A DNA stretch of 64,000 nt from Acanthacorydalis orientalis (lineage: Eukaryota > Arthropoda > Insecta > Megaloptera > Corydalidae), in the NCBI GenBank assembly GCA_034766995.1, contig CM068314.1, positions 37,458,208 through 37,522,207 on the forward strand. Direction: 5' to 3'. This document shows positions 1-11,028 of the stretch, one piece after another. Each line of letters starts with the position of its first letter. Position 1 is the stretch's first letter. Under the pieces are notes generated by a model that ran no database searches, was not told the origin of the DNA, and saw nothing but the letters and a program-made list of their open reading frames with translations. Position numbers and translations under genes: made by a program.

Positions 1-868
1 TACTGAATGAATTTATATAAAAAAATGTTCTCTTTTTATAACTTATCAAATGTATTTCTAATACACTGCGGAAGAATAGCTAAAGATTTGAATAAAATTT
101 TGCATAAAGATTTGAATAAAAATTTGAATAAAATTTGAATAATTTTTTTTTATAAAGTATATAAAACTATAGGATAAAATCAAGAGAATTATTCTAGTAC
201 TCATAATACAGAAAAGTATCTCGTGTAATCAATTAATTTATTGACAATCTCAAAATACAATAGTACATAATAGAAAAAAGGTTACAATTATGTTCAGTAA
301 TAAGATATTTTTAAAAGTTATTCTCGAAAAATAACGTGGATTTATTAATCCATTATGAGAAAAATATCACAATAATATTCATTTTAATTCACCAGAAAAG
401 ACCTATTTAAGAAATTAATTCTTACATTATTTACATTTTTTTTTGTTTTAATATGGAAAGCAGAGAGCAAGAAATTTTTTTCTCAGAGTAAGCTGATATT
501 TGAACACGAGTAAAGCTACTCATACAATATATATACATATATTTCAAGTAAATTATAAAAAAAAAACATTTTTTTTAAATTACTGCATAAAAATATCTTT
601 TAAAATATTTAAATTTATATCTCTAGAAAGTCATTGAAAGTAATAAAGTAATATAAGAAATATTAGAAATAAAATTAAATTGGAATTAGTAATGTAATAC
701 AATAGAAATGCTGTACTTTCGTCACTTGATAATTAGAATTATCTGTTATTTTAATACAGCATTAATTTCATTTTCTCATCTATAATTTAAACATTGTATC
801 TAGTAGTTTAATATGCTCTAAATGATCAAAATACCCCCATAAACATATAATAACTTTAATTTTATACT

Positions 869-872
<4 letters not shown>
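1..872. other. AT-rich non-coding stretch
   Basis: I see no gene here. The stretch is AT-rich sequence with short A and T runs, including a small direct repeat of AAAGATTTGAATAAAA near 82-120, and no open frame with recognisable protein content. Confidence 0.6.

Positions 873-917
<45 letters not shown>
873..917. repeat. (TA)n microsatellite
   Basis: An uninterrupted TA run of about 45 bases, 43 bases left of the first mariner insertion. Confidence 0.95.
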
Positions 918-920
<3 letters not shown>

Positions 921-961
921 AGAAATATCTATAATAATAAAGTATCATTAACAATTATGTA

Positions 962-983
962 CGAGGGTGGTCCCAGAAGTACC
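962..983 (+). repeat. Left terminal inverted repeat of mariner
   Basis: The 22 bases beginning CGAGGGTGGTCCCAG match the reverse complement of 2234-2255 without mismatch. This is where the transposase N-terminal DNA-binding region would bind. Confidence 0.93.
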
Positions 984-1140
984 CGGCCTGACCTAGAGAT
1001 GGCGGTAGTTGTTTGAAAAATATCACTGTATTAGAAAGTACACAATCTATAAAGCATATGTTTCAAGTTTGAGGACGCCACGTTGTTTAGTATTTGTTTG
1101 GCAGCCATCAATAGTGGACGTTTTCAGTGAATTTGTGAAA

Positions 1141-2190
1141 ATGGAGAAAATTGGTCATCGTTACGTGATACAATACTTTTATTTGAAAGGCCTCAGCCCA
1201 ACCAATATAAAAGCTGAACTGGATTCTACTCTGGGTGAGTCTGCTCCTTCGTTTACAACAGTGAAATATTGGCTAGCAGAGTTTAAACGAGGCCGTACGA
1301 GCTGCCAAGACGAGCATGGCAGCGGTCGACCAAATGAGGTGACGACTCCAGAAATGGTGAAGAAAATCCACAAAGCGGTACTGGATGATCGTCGACTGAA
1401 AGTGCGCGAGCTAGCAGACATAGTAGGCATTTCAAAAAGTGCGGTACATCGCATATTATCTGAAAATTTGGACATGAGAAAGCTATGTGCAAGATGGGTG
1501 CCGCGTTTGCTCACACTCGAGCAAAAACAGTGTCGTGAAGATGTTTCAATTGAGAGTTTAGCGAAGTTTAACAGCAACAAAGCAGAATTTTTGCGCCGTT
1601 TCATAACCATGGATGAAACATGGGTCCATCACTTCACACCCGAGACAAAAGAACAATCAAAACAATGGACTGAAAAGGGAGAACCGGCTCCAAAGAAGGC
1701 GAAGACCGTTTCATCTGCAAGCAAGGTCATGGCGTCGGTTTTTTGCGATGCGCATGGGATAATTTTCATTGACTATCTTGAAAAAGGAAAAACTATCAAC
1801 GGCGAGTATTATGCGAACTTATTGCAACGTTTGAGCGAAGAAATCAAGCAAAAACGGCCGCATTTGGCTAAGAAGATAGTGTTGTTTCATCAAGACAATG
1901 CACCAGCTCACAAATCCGTTATTGCAATGGCCAAAATTAATGAATTAAAGTTTGAATTGCTACCTCATGCACCCTATTTGCCAGATTTAGCCTCCTCGGA
2001 TTATTTTCTGTTCCCAAACTTGAAAAAATGGCTCAGTGGTCAAAGATTTCTCAGCGATGAAGAAGTGATGTCGGCAGTTAATGGGTATTTTGAGGAGCAA
2101 GGCAGTTCTTATTATGAAAAGGGTATCGAACTTATTGAACATCGCTGGGAAAAGTGTATAGAGCTGAAAGGACATTATGTTGAAAAATAA
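1141..2190 (+). CDS. Mariner transposase, intact
   Basis: The 349-residue protein, starting at the ATG at 1141, has the usual mariner length (about 345). An open frame runs upstream to 1009 but falls in the element's 5' leader, so 1141 is preferred. The N-terminus (about 1-110) carries the paired-type double helix-turn-helix, including SGRPNEVTT and ISKSAVHRIL. The WVPHEL linker motif reads WVPRLL here. The catalytic triad is intact: D158 in MDETW, D252 in HQDNAPAH and D287 in SSDYFLF, giving D,D34D spacing. The usual PYSPDLAPSD appears as PYLPDLASSD. The stop overlaps an AATAAA at 2186-2191. It acts in the nucleus, excising and inserting the element at TA sites. The linker and PDL-loop changes might lower activity; no stop or frameshift is present. 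Confidence 0.95.
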   Translation: MEKIGHRYVIQYFYLKGLSPTNIKAELDSTLGESAPSFTTVKYWLAEFKRGRTSCQDEHGSGRPNEVTTPEMVKKIHKAVLDDRRLKVRELADIVGISKSAVHRILSENLDMRKLCARWVPRLLTLEQKQCREDVSIESLAKFNSNKAEFLRRFITMDETWVHHFTPETKEQSKQWTEKGEPAPKKAKTVSSASKVMASVFCDAHGIIFIDYLEKGKTINGEYYANLLQRLSEEIKQKRPHLAKKIVLFHQDNAPAHKSVIAMAKINELKFELLPHAPYLPDLASSDYFLFPNLKKWLSGQRFLSDEEVMSAVNGYFEEQGSSYYEKGIELIEHRWEKCIELKGHYVEK

Positions 2191-2233
2191 ATATATTTTT
2201 TTCCAAAATTTGTGAGTTTTCTTTGTTGGGTCA

Positions 2234-2255
2234 GGTACTTCTGGGACCACCCTCG
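2234..2255 (-). repeat. Right terminal inverted repeat of mariner
   Basis: This is the exact 22-base inverted copy of 962-983, followed directly by the TA duplication at 2256-2257. Confidence 0.93.
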
Positions 2256-2577
2256 TACTTATACGATATGTTTCGATATAACATACAACTTTCTAATATT
2301 AAATATGATTAACATTTAAATTGTATTTGTATTATAAATAAATACAGAAAAATAATTAGACAAGAAGAAATAAGGGTTTTAGGAAAAATTGCATTTACAG
2401 AAAATATGCAATGTTTTACTTTATTTATGTCTTAAATTAAAATATAATTGTTTTATAAGACATAAAAATTTTCGTCGTTTTAAAAAGTTATATAGAGATA
2501 AAGTGTTATTCTTGATTCTACGACTTGGTTAAGGTGGCGATACTTTCCTCAATTTTCTTCACGAGGTAGATTTCGTC

Positions 2578-2605
2578 CTCTCTCTCTCTCTATATATATA
2601 TATAT
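2578..2605. repeat. (TC)n-(TA)n composite microsatellite
   Basis: A TC run to 2590 passes directly into a TA run. Confidence 0.9.
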
Positions 2606-3186
2606 GTAAATGAAATTATATTTATAAAGTATTTTCATTTCGATAAATAAATTTAATAAATGTAAATCTTAATCTGTAATATTATACATACAATGTACAT
2701 ATATATATATATATATGTAAACGTATGTACAATAATTATATTTATCATTTAGTATATTATACTGAATAAATGTATACTTATTAGTTTCTTAATTATGACT
2801 GTTATAAACAGAAAAATATATTACATATATAATTCTAAAACTTGTAATTGCATTTATCAGATATTTGTCTGAAATATAACTAATTCCAAAATTAAATGCC
2901 CGTTTTCATATATTTGCTTCCGAACAGAACTATTTCGGACAAAAAAATCTAAGTATATTTTTTTGGGTCATTTTCTTAACGTTGATATTCATCAACACTA
3001 GTTTCAGTATAACAATTTAACCTTAACTATTTATTAAAATGGTCAATATTTGCATGTTTTATAATCATAATATTCGGTAAATCGTTTCCAAGATAAACGA
3101 AACATATAACTTTAATTCTTAAATATTTTTTTATTATTTCAATGGGATTTGAATATGTCCTTGGTCATTACCAACATATATTTAGC

Positions 3187-3189
<3 letters not shown>

Positions 3190-3227
<38 letters not shown>

Positions 3228-3262
3228 ATATATATTATGTATATATATATATATATATATAT
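3190..3262. repeat. Interrupted (TA)n microsatellite
   Basis: Two TA runs, 3190-3225 and 3239-3262, are separated by a short TTGTATATATTATG spacer. Confidence 0.9.
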
Positions 3263-3410
3263 TGTTTATAATATAAATGTTTGTGTGAAATACGAAAAAA
3301 AGTATGAATTATTGTAATTTTTTTCAAAACGATTATCTAATTAACTTTAAATTATTAATATATTATTAGAGACAGTTAAATTAATTTGTGTTCATTAATA
3401 TTTTTTTTTG

Positions 3411-3431
3411 TTATATATATATATATTCGTT

Positions 3432-3477
<46 letters not shown>
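3411..3477. repeat. Interrupted (TA)n microsatellite
   Basis: Two TA runs are each followed by the same TTCGTTTATG block (3425-3435 and 3475-3485), so the unit of run plus flank has been duplicated. Confidence 0.88.
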
Positions 3478-3478
<1 letters not shown>

Positions 3479-3934
3479 GTTTATGTGTATATATAAAATA
3501 TTGTTTCTATTTCACAGCTTATTTTCTAAAACCACGCATAGAAAATATAAATATTAATTCGTCATTGTTAGAAAATGAATATTCAAAGGAAAAATCTGAC
3601 GTCAAATCTAATAAAAAAGAATGAATACGTTTCTAAAATATATGAATAATTAATCATCAAATAACGAAGTAAAATTGAAAACGAACGTATGACTACTGAT
3701 ATTCAAATTACAGAAATTATTCATCAGAGTAAAGAAAATCGTATTGTTTATTCATTTTCTTATAACGATTTTTACAAAGATTCGTGTCAAGATAATTTTT
3801 TAGTTTTATAAATACGGAAATAAGGGAAGTCATTATTGAAATATTAAATTAATGTTTTAACTTAATTATCTTGAATTTCCCATGACTACTAGTAACTTCA
3901 TGTGAAAAATAAGAAGGGTATATACAGTAATATA

Positions 3935-3938
<4 letters not shown>

Positions 3939-3979
<41 letters not shown>
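3939..3979. repeat. (TA)n microsatellite
   Basis: A TA run of about 41 bases in AT-rich sequence. Confidence 0.92.
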
Positions 3980-3982
<3 letters not shown>

Positions 3983-4431
3983 TGTGGAAACTATGAAAAA
4001 TAAATAACTCGAAAAAAATTTTTAACATTGAAAATATTTAGCATAATACTTATATACAACTTAGTTCTGATATGAATCATATTTAGGTTACTGGGGGTTG
4101 AGTGTAATTATAGTGTCAAACAAGTGTTTTTTGTTTACGCAAGAAAAGTTTTGACTATGTTAATAAGTTGTGTATGTAAATTATTTTCACTTATTACATA
4201 TCAGATTTTCTTTGAATACATTTCAATAAAACGTCAAATGAACAAATGTAATATGAATGATATTTATTACGTTTGAATTATTGGAACATTATTAAACTCA
4301 TTACATATTATATTTCCTGTGAAAATTTAAAATAGTCGTTAAACAGTATGTTATCATTCATTTTAAATATATTTCATAATTTTATAGTAATTTTTAAAAT
4401 AATATTTTTGGATAATAATATATATATAATT

Positions 4432-4502
<71 letters not shown>

Positions 4503-4522
4503 ATATATATATATATATATAT
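4432..4522. repeat. (CA)n-(TA)n composite microsatellite
   Basis: A short CA run leads into two long TA runs separated by GTATGT. This CA-then-TA order recurs across the window. Confidence 0.92.
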
Positions 4523-5546
4523 AATTTAAAATGCTTATTACATATAATAAATGTTGAGTTTAATGCACACTGAAAAATTTTTTAATAATATTATTGAACA
4601 AAAATGGGAATGTTTACATTAAACGAACTAAACTTATTATTATTGTTGCTTAAAAGTGAAGTTTCGAAGCTAATAGTTTTAATAGTTATTTATACAAATA
4701 TGTATAAAAGTATGTTTATTTTTTCCTAATTATACCATATCTTAAATTAATGTTTTTTTTATATATATTTATTTCGTTTCTAGGTTATCTTATTATGAGA
4801 CATTAGTAATGTTATCTAGAGGCTCTAAGTATTATTTGTTCCTGTAGTATATATTTTTGTAATTCCTTCTGCATAATTAAGTGTAAATTAACATAATACA
4901 AATATAATGTTCACAACAGAAAAAATATCCAAAATTTAATATGTTTAATAATGTGAAATTATCAGATATTTATAAAATGTTGTTACTACAATATTAAAGA
5001 AAGTTCAACTAATTAAATAAAATTTTCACATTTGTATATAATGTATATAATAATTTGTATATAATAATAGATTTTTAAATGTACTTTTCTTATTTGTAAT
5101 AAATAAAATAAATCATAAAGCACGATATTAATATAAACTATAACAATTCAAAATAAAATAAAATGATAAATATCTTAATTATATATTAGGATATTTCTCA
5201 TTTGTAATAATAAAAAAAATATATTTTTATATTTATGTTATTTGTGTTGAAATTGTATTTTTTTAAACAAGTGTGAATGCTTATTGATATAGCTATATAA
5301 AACGTGCTCTTGAAATTTACTCTCAATGAATTGATGAAGGTTGATAATGATTGATTGAAGTTTTTATATTAGATGTAAATATAGATGTATGAGTGTGTAC
5401 ACATGTAAACATGTATTTGATATCTAGATCTTTGCCATCGATTGACATTTCCTATGATTGTTATAAGTGAAAAGTATTATAATAGTTTAATATAATCAAT
5501 AATACTACTAATTTGACATCGTTAATAGTAAAAAAATGTGTTTACG

Positions 5547-5552
<6 letters not shown>

Positions 5553-5586
<34 letters not shown>
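5553..5586. repeat. (TA)n microsatellite
   Basis: A TA run of 34 bases. Confidence 0.92.
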
Positions 5587-5589
<3 letters not shown>

Positions 5590-5954
5590 CATATGTATAC
5601 AAGCACAAATTTGTACATATTTATGTATAAGCATTTATAGTGTGTCTGTGTACAACAAGTATTTATTATATTTTGATTTGTTAAATTTTTAGAGGATCAT
5701 TTTATTTAAATGTGTTATTATCATTTTCTTTTTTATAGTCAAATGTTTTTTTTAATATAAAATATTCTATGAAATATTGATTTAGTTATAAGGTTTTCTT
5801 AAACTTTAACATGTTTTATTTGCGCGTTAGGAATTCTTTTTAAATATTTTTGTAAAAAAATCTTTTTTTAATAAAATGATTACGAAAGATATTTCCTTAA
5901 TATTTCAGTTTTAATCTGATAATAAACTTTTAACCACCAAAGTAAAAGACTTAT

Positions 5955-5958
5955 TTAA
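5955..5958. other. TTAA target site and probable piggyBac 3' end
   Basis: TTAA is followed at once by CCTTTGTCCGTCCCTC. PiggyBac-group elements insert at TTAA and often begin with CC(C/T)-rich terminal repeats. The transposase fragment that starts 205 bases to the right on the minus strand points its C-terminus toward this site, as expected for the 3' end of the element. I could not find the matching 5' end. Confidence 0.5.
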
Positions 5959-6162
5959 CCTTTGTCCGTCCCTCAAAATAAGTACCACTAAAGTCCTTAT
6001 TGTTAAAATAGACCCATATATGGATCTATATAAAAAAGAAATATTTTATATCTTGTCCCTTTTTTTATCAGTTCGCTCATTTGTAGATGTCGTCGGTGAA
6101 GAGTGTTGTGTGTTAGATGCTGTAAGGCTATTTATTAAATATTGACGGTTAGAGACGGTTCA

Positions 6163-6631
6163 TTATACTCTTCTAACCATACCCTCTTTTATCAAAGATT
6201 CACCCAGTGTTTCGATAAAGATCCGTCGTCTGTGATGTTTATTGATGTTCCAATCTGGGAAAACACTAGTGAAAAGCACAAATGTATTTTTCACTGATAC
6301 ATCTAATATATTGGAGAACATAACAACTGGCCACCTGTTTGTTTCCCTTTTACAAGTGTAACAGGCTATCTTTTTATTAATTGTATCAACGCTATCTTTG
6401 ATCTTATTATAATCTAAAATGATTTGTGGCTTTTTCTCGCTGCCACTTGCGAGCTCTTTACTTTTATGTAAGTTACTTTGAAGGATAACACACTCATTCT
6501 TTTTTTTATATATAAGACACCATGGTAGTATCCCGGGTAAACGCAAAAGTTGACAAAAACACAGATTTACCTTTCATATCCAAAAGTGCAGTTAGAATTG
6601 ATATTTTATTTTTCTGTATGGTTCCAAGGTT
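6163..6631 (-). pseudogene. PiggyBac-type transposase fragment, broken
   Basis: On the minus strand this encodes the C-terminal part of a DDE_Tnp_1_7 (piggyBac) transposase. Family hallmarks run in order: NLGTIQKNK, then TRDTTMVSYI, then KKNECVIL, PQIILDYNK, SVDTINKK with the likely third catalytic Asp (as in GVDTLDQ of the family), YTCKRETNRWPVVMF, and FPDWN. The first two blocks are in a different frame from the rest, so there is a frameshift at the T run at about 6500-6507. The reading frame ends at 6163 and no cysteine-rich C-terminal domain is visible. The N-terminal half, with the first two catalytic Asp residues, is absent. The open frame 6163-6546 is therefore not a functional gene. 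Confidence 0.85.
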
Positions 6632-6669
6632 TATATATTATAAGTGCCTTATGTAACAACCATTTCAAA

Positions 6670-6705
6670 GAACGACCGTAGGTTCTGCACCAAGTACGGT
6701 CGTTC
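6670..6705. repeat. Short inverted repeat, possible hairpin
   Basis: Arms 6670-6680 (GAACGACCGTA) and 6695-6705 are perfect reverse complements of 11 bases around a 14-base loop. It lies just upstream of the piggyBac fragment and could be an internal repeat of that element. Confidence 0.5.
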
Positions 6706-6720
6706 ACTAAGGATCTACTG

Positions 6721-6722
<2 letters not shown>

Positions 6723-6759
<37 letters not shown>
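6723..6759. repeat. (TA)n microsatellite
   Basis: A TA run of about 37 bases. Confidence 0.92.
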
Positions 6760-6763
<4 letters not shown>

Positions 6764-6948
6764 GTTTAGTATAATGGAAGTGCTTTCATTATTTGATAAT
6801 TTGAAGTATTTATTTTTATAAAGTTTTAATTTCATCTTTACATCTGTAATTTAAATCATATCCAGTAGTTGGATGCTATGTCAAAAATGTGTTTTAATGA
6901 TCAACATATCTCATAAATAAATACAAAAACAAATTCCATATTCATTAA

Positions 6949-6994
6949 ACACATACACACACACACAAATACATATATATATATATATATATAT
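6949..6994. repeat. (CA)n-(TA)n composite microsatellite
   Basis: A CA run, a short AATACAT break, then a TA run. Confidence 0.85.
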
Positions 6995-7214
6995 ACATAC
7001 ATACTCAATACAATAGAAGAAAAATAAAAATTGTTCATTTTTCATATGTATCTATACCTTTCTTGTTTTGTGTTTTGTAGATTAAAATTTGCTTGTAGAT
7101 ATCAATTCATTTGATTCTTGAATGGAATGCCAGGAATACAGTAATTTATCTATTCTGTTTCTTGTCTTTGTTGTTATTTAATTTTTAATTGAAGTTATCG
7201 CAATTTCCTTTTTA

Positions 7215-7248
7215 AAGCATGCATTTGAAAGTTTTCAAATGCATGCTT
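7215..7248. repeat. Perfect 16-bp inverted repeat
   Basis: Arms AAGCATGCATTTGAAA (7215-7230) and its exact reverse complement (7233-7248) are separated by two bases. It is followed by two copies of ATAAGATATAAGTATT separated by GCGCAA. Confidence 0.8.
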
Positions 7249-7411
7249 ATAAGATATAAGTATTGCGCAAATAAGATATAAGTATTTATGCTAACAAAAA
7301 GGCGAATTAATATACTTATAAATAAAAATAAAACAAGATAAATTTTCGTTCCTCTTTAGATTGAAAAAAATTCTGCAATCAATAAAACAATTATTATTTT
7401 ACTACACGTAG

Positions 7412-7453
<42 letters not shown>

Positions 7454-7459
7454 TATATG

Positions 7460-7514
<55 letters not shown>
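7412..7514. repeat. (CA)n-(TA)n composite microsatellite
   Basis: A CA run of 20 bases, then TA runs to 7451 and 7466-7514 separated by a TTATATGTATG break. Confidence 0.92.
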
Positions 7515-7519
<5 letters not shown>

Positions 7520-7687
7520 AAAAAGGTAACATTCAGCTAGAAATATATAATATTTGATTAAATATAATTATTTTATTTTCATATAATTTGAATAAAACAC
7601 TATAAGTTTACATAAAATCGTTTTATTTTCATTATATATACAAAAAGCATCTGTGCTTAATTTAAAAATAAATAGTTTAAATAAATT

Positions 7688-7753
7688 ATATATATATATA
7701 ATATAATATAATTTATCTATATATATATATATGTATATATAAATATATATATA
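7688..7753. repeat. Degenerate TA-rich simple repeat
   Basis: Several short TA runs with AATATAAT and ATCT interruptions. Confidence 0.8.
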
Positions 7754-8354
7754 CAGACATGCATGTAATTTGTTCACAATAATACTCGACTATTATATTA
7801 AGACATTTGTGAAAACAATCTGTTGTGTGATCGTTTATTTATAAAAATTATATGGATTGAAAATGATATTATCTTCCGGAGAAATGGTAACTTATCTGAC
7901 ACGTATATCAGCAAATTTAAAATTTACAATGAAAGACACGTAATTTACTGAGTTGTGTGAATAAATTCCGTTTTTATAATTTTTTCATATATTTGTTTCC
8001 TTGTTTTTAATATCTTGAAAATTTTATGTAGAAAGATAATAAATAAATTTATTTTTATTAATAAAATAATTTAAGTAAAGATTTTCAATTTGAAAAACTA
8101 CACTTATTATCTTTTAGTACTCGAAATACATTCTACAAGTTTATCGATTTGTAAATTAATTTTGTTTTCTAAAGTGTTTGAACTACACATATAAAGGTTT
8201 AAATTAATTTATTACCTGGCGTTTTGGTCACGTCAGTACGAAGTGTTGTTAACGTTAAATTAAAATTAATTACCTTTATAGTGATTAATAAAGTAAAATA
8301 TCCTACTTTAGAAATGAAAAGAGTAAATATTTAGAGGAACTTATGTTTCCATTA

Positions 8355-8359
<5 letters not shown>

Positions 8360-8391
<32 letters not shown>
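8360..8391. repeat. (TA)n microsatellite
   Basis: A TA run of about 32 bases, followed by a small inverted repeat, TTCATTCAATGAATGAA. Confidence 0.9.
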
Positions 8392-8394
<3 letters not shown>

Positions 8395-8522
8395 TTCAAT
8401 GAATGAATTTCAAAAGTGTAAAAATATATTAATACGATAATTTTTTTTCATAAAAATTTGATCGATGAAAATTAAATTAAATTCATTTAACAAAGAACTG
8501 AGGCAAAACTTTTAGAAAAATA

Positions 8523-8526
<4 letters not shown>

Positions 8527-8558
<32 letters not shown>
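8527..8558. repeat. (TA)n microsatellite
   Basis: A TA run of about 32 bases. Confidence 0.9.
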
Positions 8559-8561
<3 letters not shown>

Positions 8562-8691
8562 TAAGGTTATTCATTAAGAAGTTTATTAATAAGAAGTGAT
8601 AATTTTTAATTAGTATACATTATTTAAACATATATTTAGTTCAATATATTTATATATACAAAATACATACATACATACACACAGTTATATT

Positions 8692-8694
<3 letters not shown>

Positions 8695-8724
<30 letters not shown>
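8695..8724. repeat. (TA)n microsatellite
   Basis: A TA run of about 30 bases, preceded by a short CATA run at 8665-8680. Confidence 0.9.
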
Positions 8725-8728
<4 letters not shown>

Positions 8729-10186
8729 AAATAATCAGTAAAATTAAACACCTAACGTCACGAAACATAAGCACGCAAATTAATGTATAACGCCTTTTCT
8801 CATCGACATAATACGTCATTAAGAAAGAAACTAATGAAAGGATTGATTCATTAATCATAAAAATAAAAAAAGGTATAAGAATATTTCATTTTTATTCAAA
8901 CGTATTCAACTAAATTTAATTTGTACCTGTTATCTATTACGCTATTATTTCAGATTTGGTAGTATACGTATGAGTGTTCTTGAATTCTTGAGAATTTATG
9001 ACGAATATTTACAACTTCTCGTCTTTGTACTACATTGTTATTTTATTCATAACTATTCTGTTATCGAGTCTTATTAAAACGCTTTGCTTTCTCTAACGCA
9101 AATGTTATATTTGTGCTTTAACCCACGATTCGTAAACCAATTCAACGAGGAGTTAGTTAGACATTCCCCCTATTCACCAAAACCGCCTACTCATATTTTG
9201 GTTAATACAACAAAACACACGCAATATTTGATTTGATCTTTAATGCCCCACAAAAAATCATTTACGTACCGTTTGGTATTTTGTATGAGGGTGAAAGCTA
9301 TCGGCGTAACTATAATATAACTAGATCTGTCGTTGAAGTGAAATAACAAATGTGAGGAATTAATGTTAAAAAATACTTTCATCGCTATCGTTGAACATTT
9401 CATGTCAATTTAATTATAACAGTGGTTATTTTGTAGGTGACCTACATTTAATGAGCGAATGTACAGGTCGAAGCTTTCGATGCCGTTTGATTCAGCTATG
9501 TTTGAAAGCAACGACACCAGATGCTTGAGAACGTAAGCAGTAATATGATTGATGATTTTCAATAGATTTTTAAATGATATTTTCTACATTTATTAGACGA
9601 ACACTTAATATTTGTTCGTAATATTACTTTACATCCGGCTGTTTACATTAGCGATTAGTGTTTTTCATGAGATTTAATGATATAACCGAGATAATATTTT
9701 ATTACATCTAATAAAAAGTATATGTTCGTTTAGTGAGCGATTTTAAATCATTATATCAGATATAGGTTTTAAGCGTAATTTTTACATAAGTTTGTCATGG
9801 TATATTTGAGTTAAGGAAGTTATAAACAATGTATATATATATATTATTTATAAAAAGTATCAAAATTTGTGTACAATATTTAATATTTAACATTTTGTTT
9901 CTAAAATAAAGTATATTTTACTTGTTGTTAAATTTATTTCGGTAAGTAAATAACAGCAAAACTAAACCATCAGCTAATTAGCCATTTTTTTATAATTTGT
10001 AGATTCATACACTTGATATATTTAAAACTATTTTTAATCGTACTTTACTGAATTCATAAATGTTGATATTTATTTATATCAATATTTCATCTTTAGGCAT
10101 AGCTATTTTTATACAATTTTCTCTCACTTTACATAAAATATTATGATGATATATTTCTTAAATAAAAAAAATGTTTTAATTGATGG

Positions 10187-10284
10187 ATATATATATATAT
10201 ATATAAATATATGTATATGTATATTTATATATATATATATTTATGTATGTATGTATATATAGATAGATAGATAGAAAGATAGAT
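10187..10284. repeat. (TA)n and (GATA)n composite repeat
   Basis: Interrupted TA runs are followed by a TAGA run from 10260 and its decay products. Confidence 0.85.
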
Positions 10285-10975
10285 CGACAGAGAGCGAGAA
10301 AAAGATTGTTGGATATGAAATATTTTAAAAAAATTGATTGAACATGAAATTCAATATATTTCTGTAAACAAGACACTATTATAAAAATGAAAATATTTGA
10401 ACCAATAAAATCCTGAAAGATGTTTATATCTTCTGTTTAATTGCTGAATTGTTTTCGTCAAGAATTACTGTAGATTCTTGAAAAAGTGAAATTAAGTTGG
10501 TAAAAGATCAAATGAATGTGGTGGATGAGAAAGTTTCATATTGTTAGTGGTGATTGAACATAAACAATGGAACAGGTTATGAATATAGGTTTATGAGATA
10601 TTCAACCGTGTCTTGTTATGAAACAATATGATGCTTTGTTTATTAATTAATATGGACGTTGATTCTTGCGTTCACTTAATTTCAAAAATGAATAAAAGAT
10701 AACTGATCATGAAACGGCCACTATAATTTCTTTGGGTGTTGATTAGGATTTGGTCTGAGACATGATATTTTGTCAATATCTTTCCAATGGATTGTCGATG
10801 ATTATCATATAGGGGCTCTTTTTTTTGTGATTTCTTCATACCTCTTCAAAAATGAACTATTTTTATGCGACGAGAAAAAGCATGTTTTAAATTGATTTGA
10901 TGTGTCTTTTTATCAATATTAGTAATCATAATTAAATTATTTTTTGAATAAGTAATTTAATAATATGTGATTCTG

Positions 10976-10977
<2 letters not shown>

Positions 10978-11024
<47 letters not shown>
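10978..11024. repeat. (TA)n microsatellite
   Basis: A TA run of about 47 bases. Confidence 0.92.

Positions 11025-11028
<4 letters not shown>

Larger units (their letters stand above)
962..2255 (+). mobile_element. Intact mariner-family DNA transposon
   Basis: This is a complete 1294-bp cut-and-paste element. The left end starts CGAGGGTGGTCCCAG at 962. The right end at 2234-2255 is its exact reverse complement over 22 bases, after which the ends diverge by a short gap (CGGC is present only on the left). The element is flanked by the dinucleotide TA at 960-961 and 2256-2257, the target duplication made by Tc1/mariner transposases. It holds one transposase gene with no frame damage. The matching ends and open frame suggest a young insertion and possible autonomous activity. 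Subfamily is uncertain: the transposase looks closest to the irritans/mellifera group from memory of family motifs. Confidence 0.95.
2258..5954. other. AT-rich non-coding stretch with microsatellites
   Basis: No gene is recognisable in this 3.7 kb. It holds several TA arrays, listed separately. The open frame through the array at 3411-3477 encodes mostly Tyr-Ile repeats from the array itself and is not a gene. Confidence 0.6.
6706..9436. other. AT-rich non-coding stretch with microsatellites
   Basis: No gene is supported. The stretch includes the microsatellites listed separately and the perfect hairpin at 7215-7248. A minus-strand open frame at 9191-9403 contains a DFLWGIKDQI string faintly reminiscent of some transposases, but the flanking residues do not continue the match. 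Confidence 0.5.

Noticed and set aside
1179..1610. Minus-strand open frames opposite the mariner transposase, including 1283-1492 and 1987-2250
   Set aside because: They are antisense shadows of the transposase gene with no independent family content.
3388..3624. Open frame rich in Tyr-Ile repeats, and similar frames at 7568, 15725, 18883, 20408, 25509, 27153, 36722, 40921, 45377, 49673, 51147 and 59237
   Set aside because: The residues come from translating (TA)n microsatellites; such arrays are open in both strands by composition.
9191..9403. Minus-strand frame with a DFLWGIKDQI string resembling some transposases
   Set aside because: The residues before and after the string do not follow any transposase I know, so one short match is not enough.
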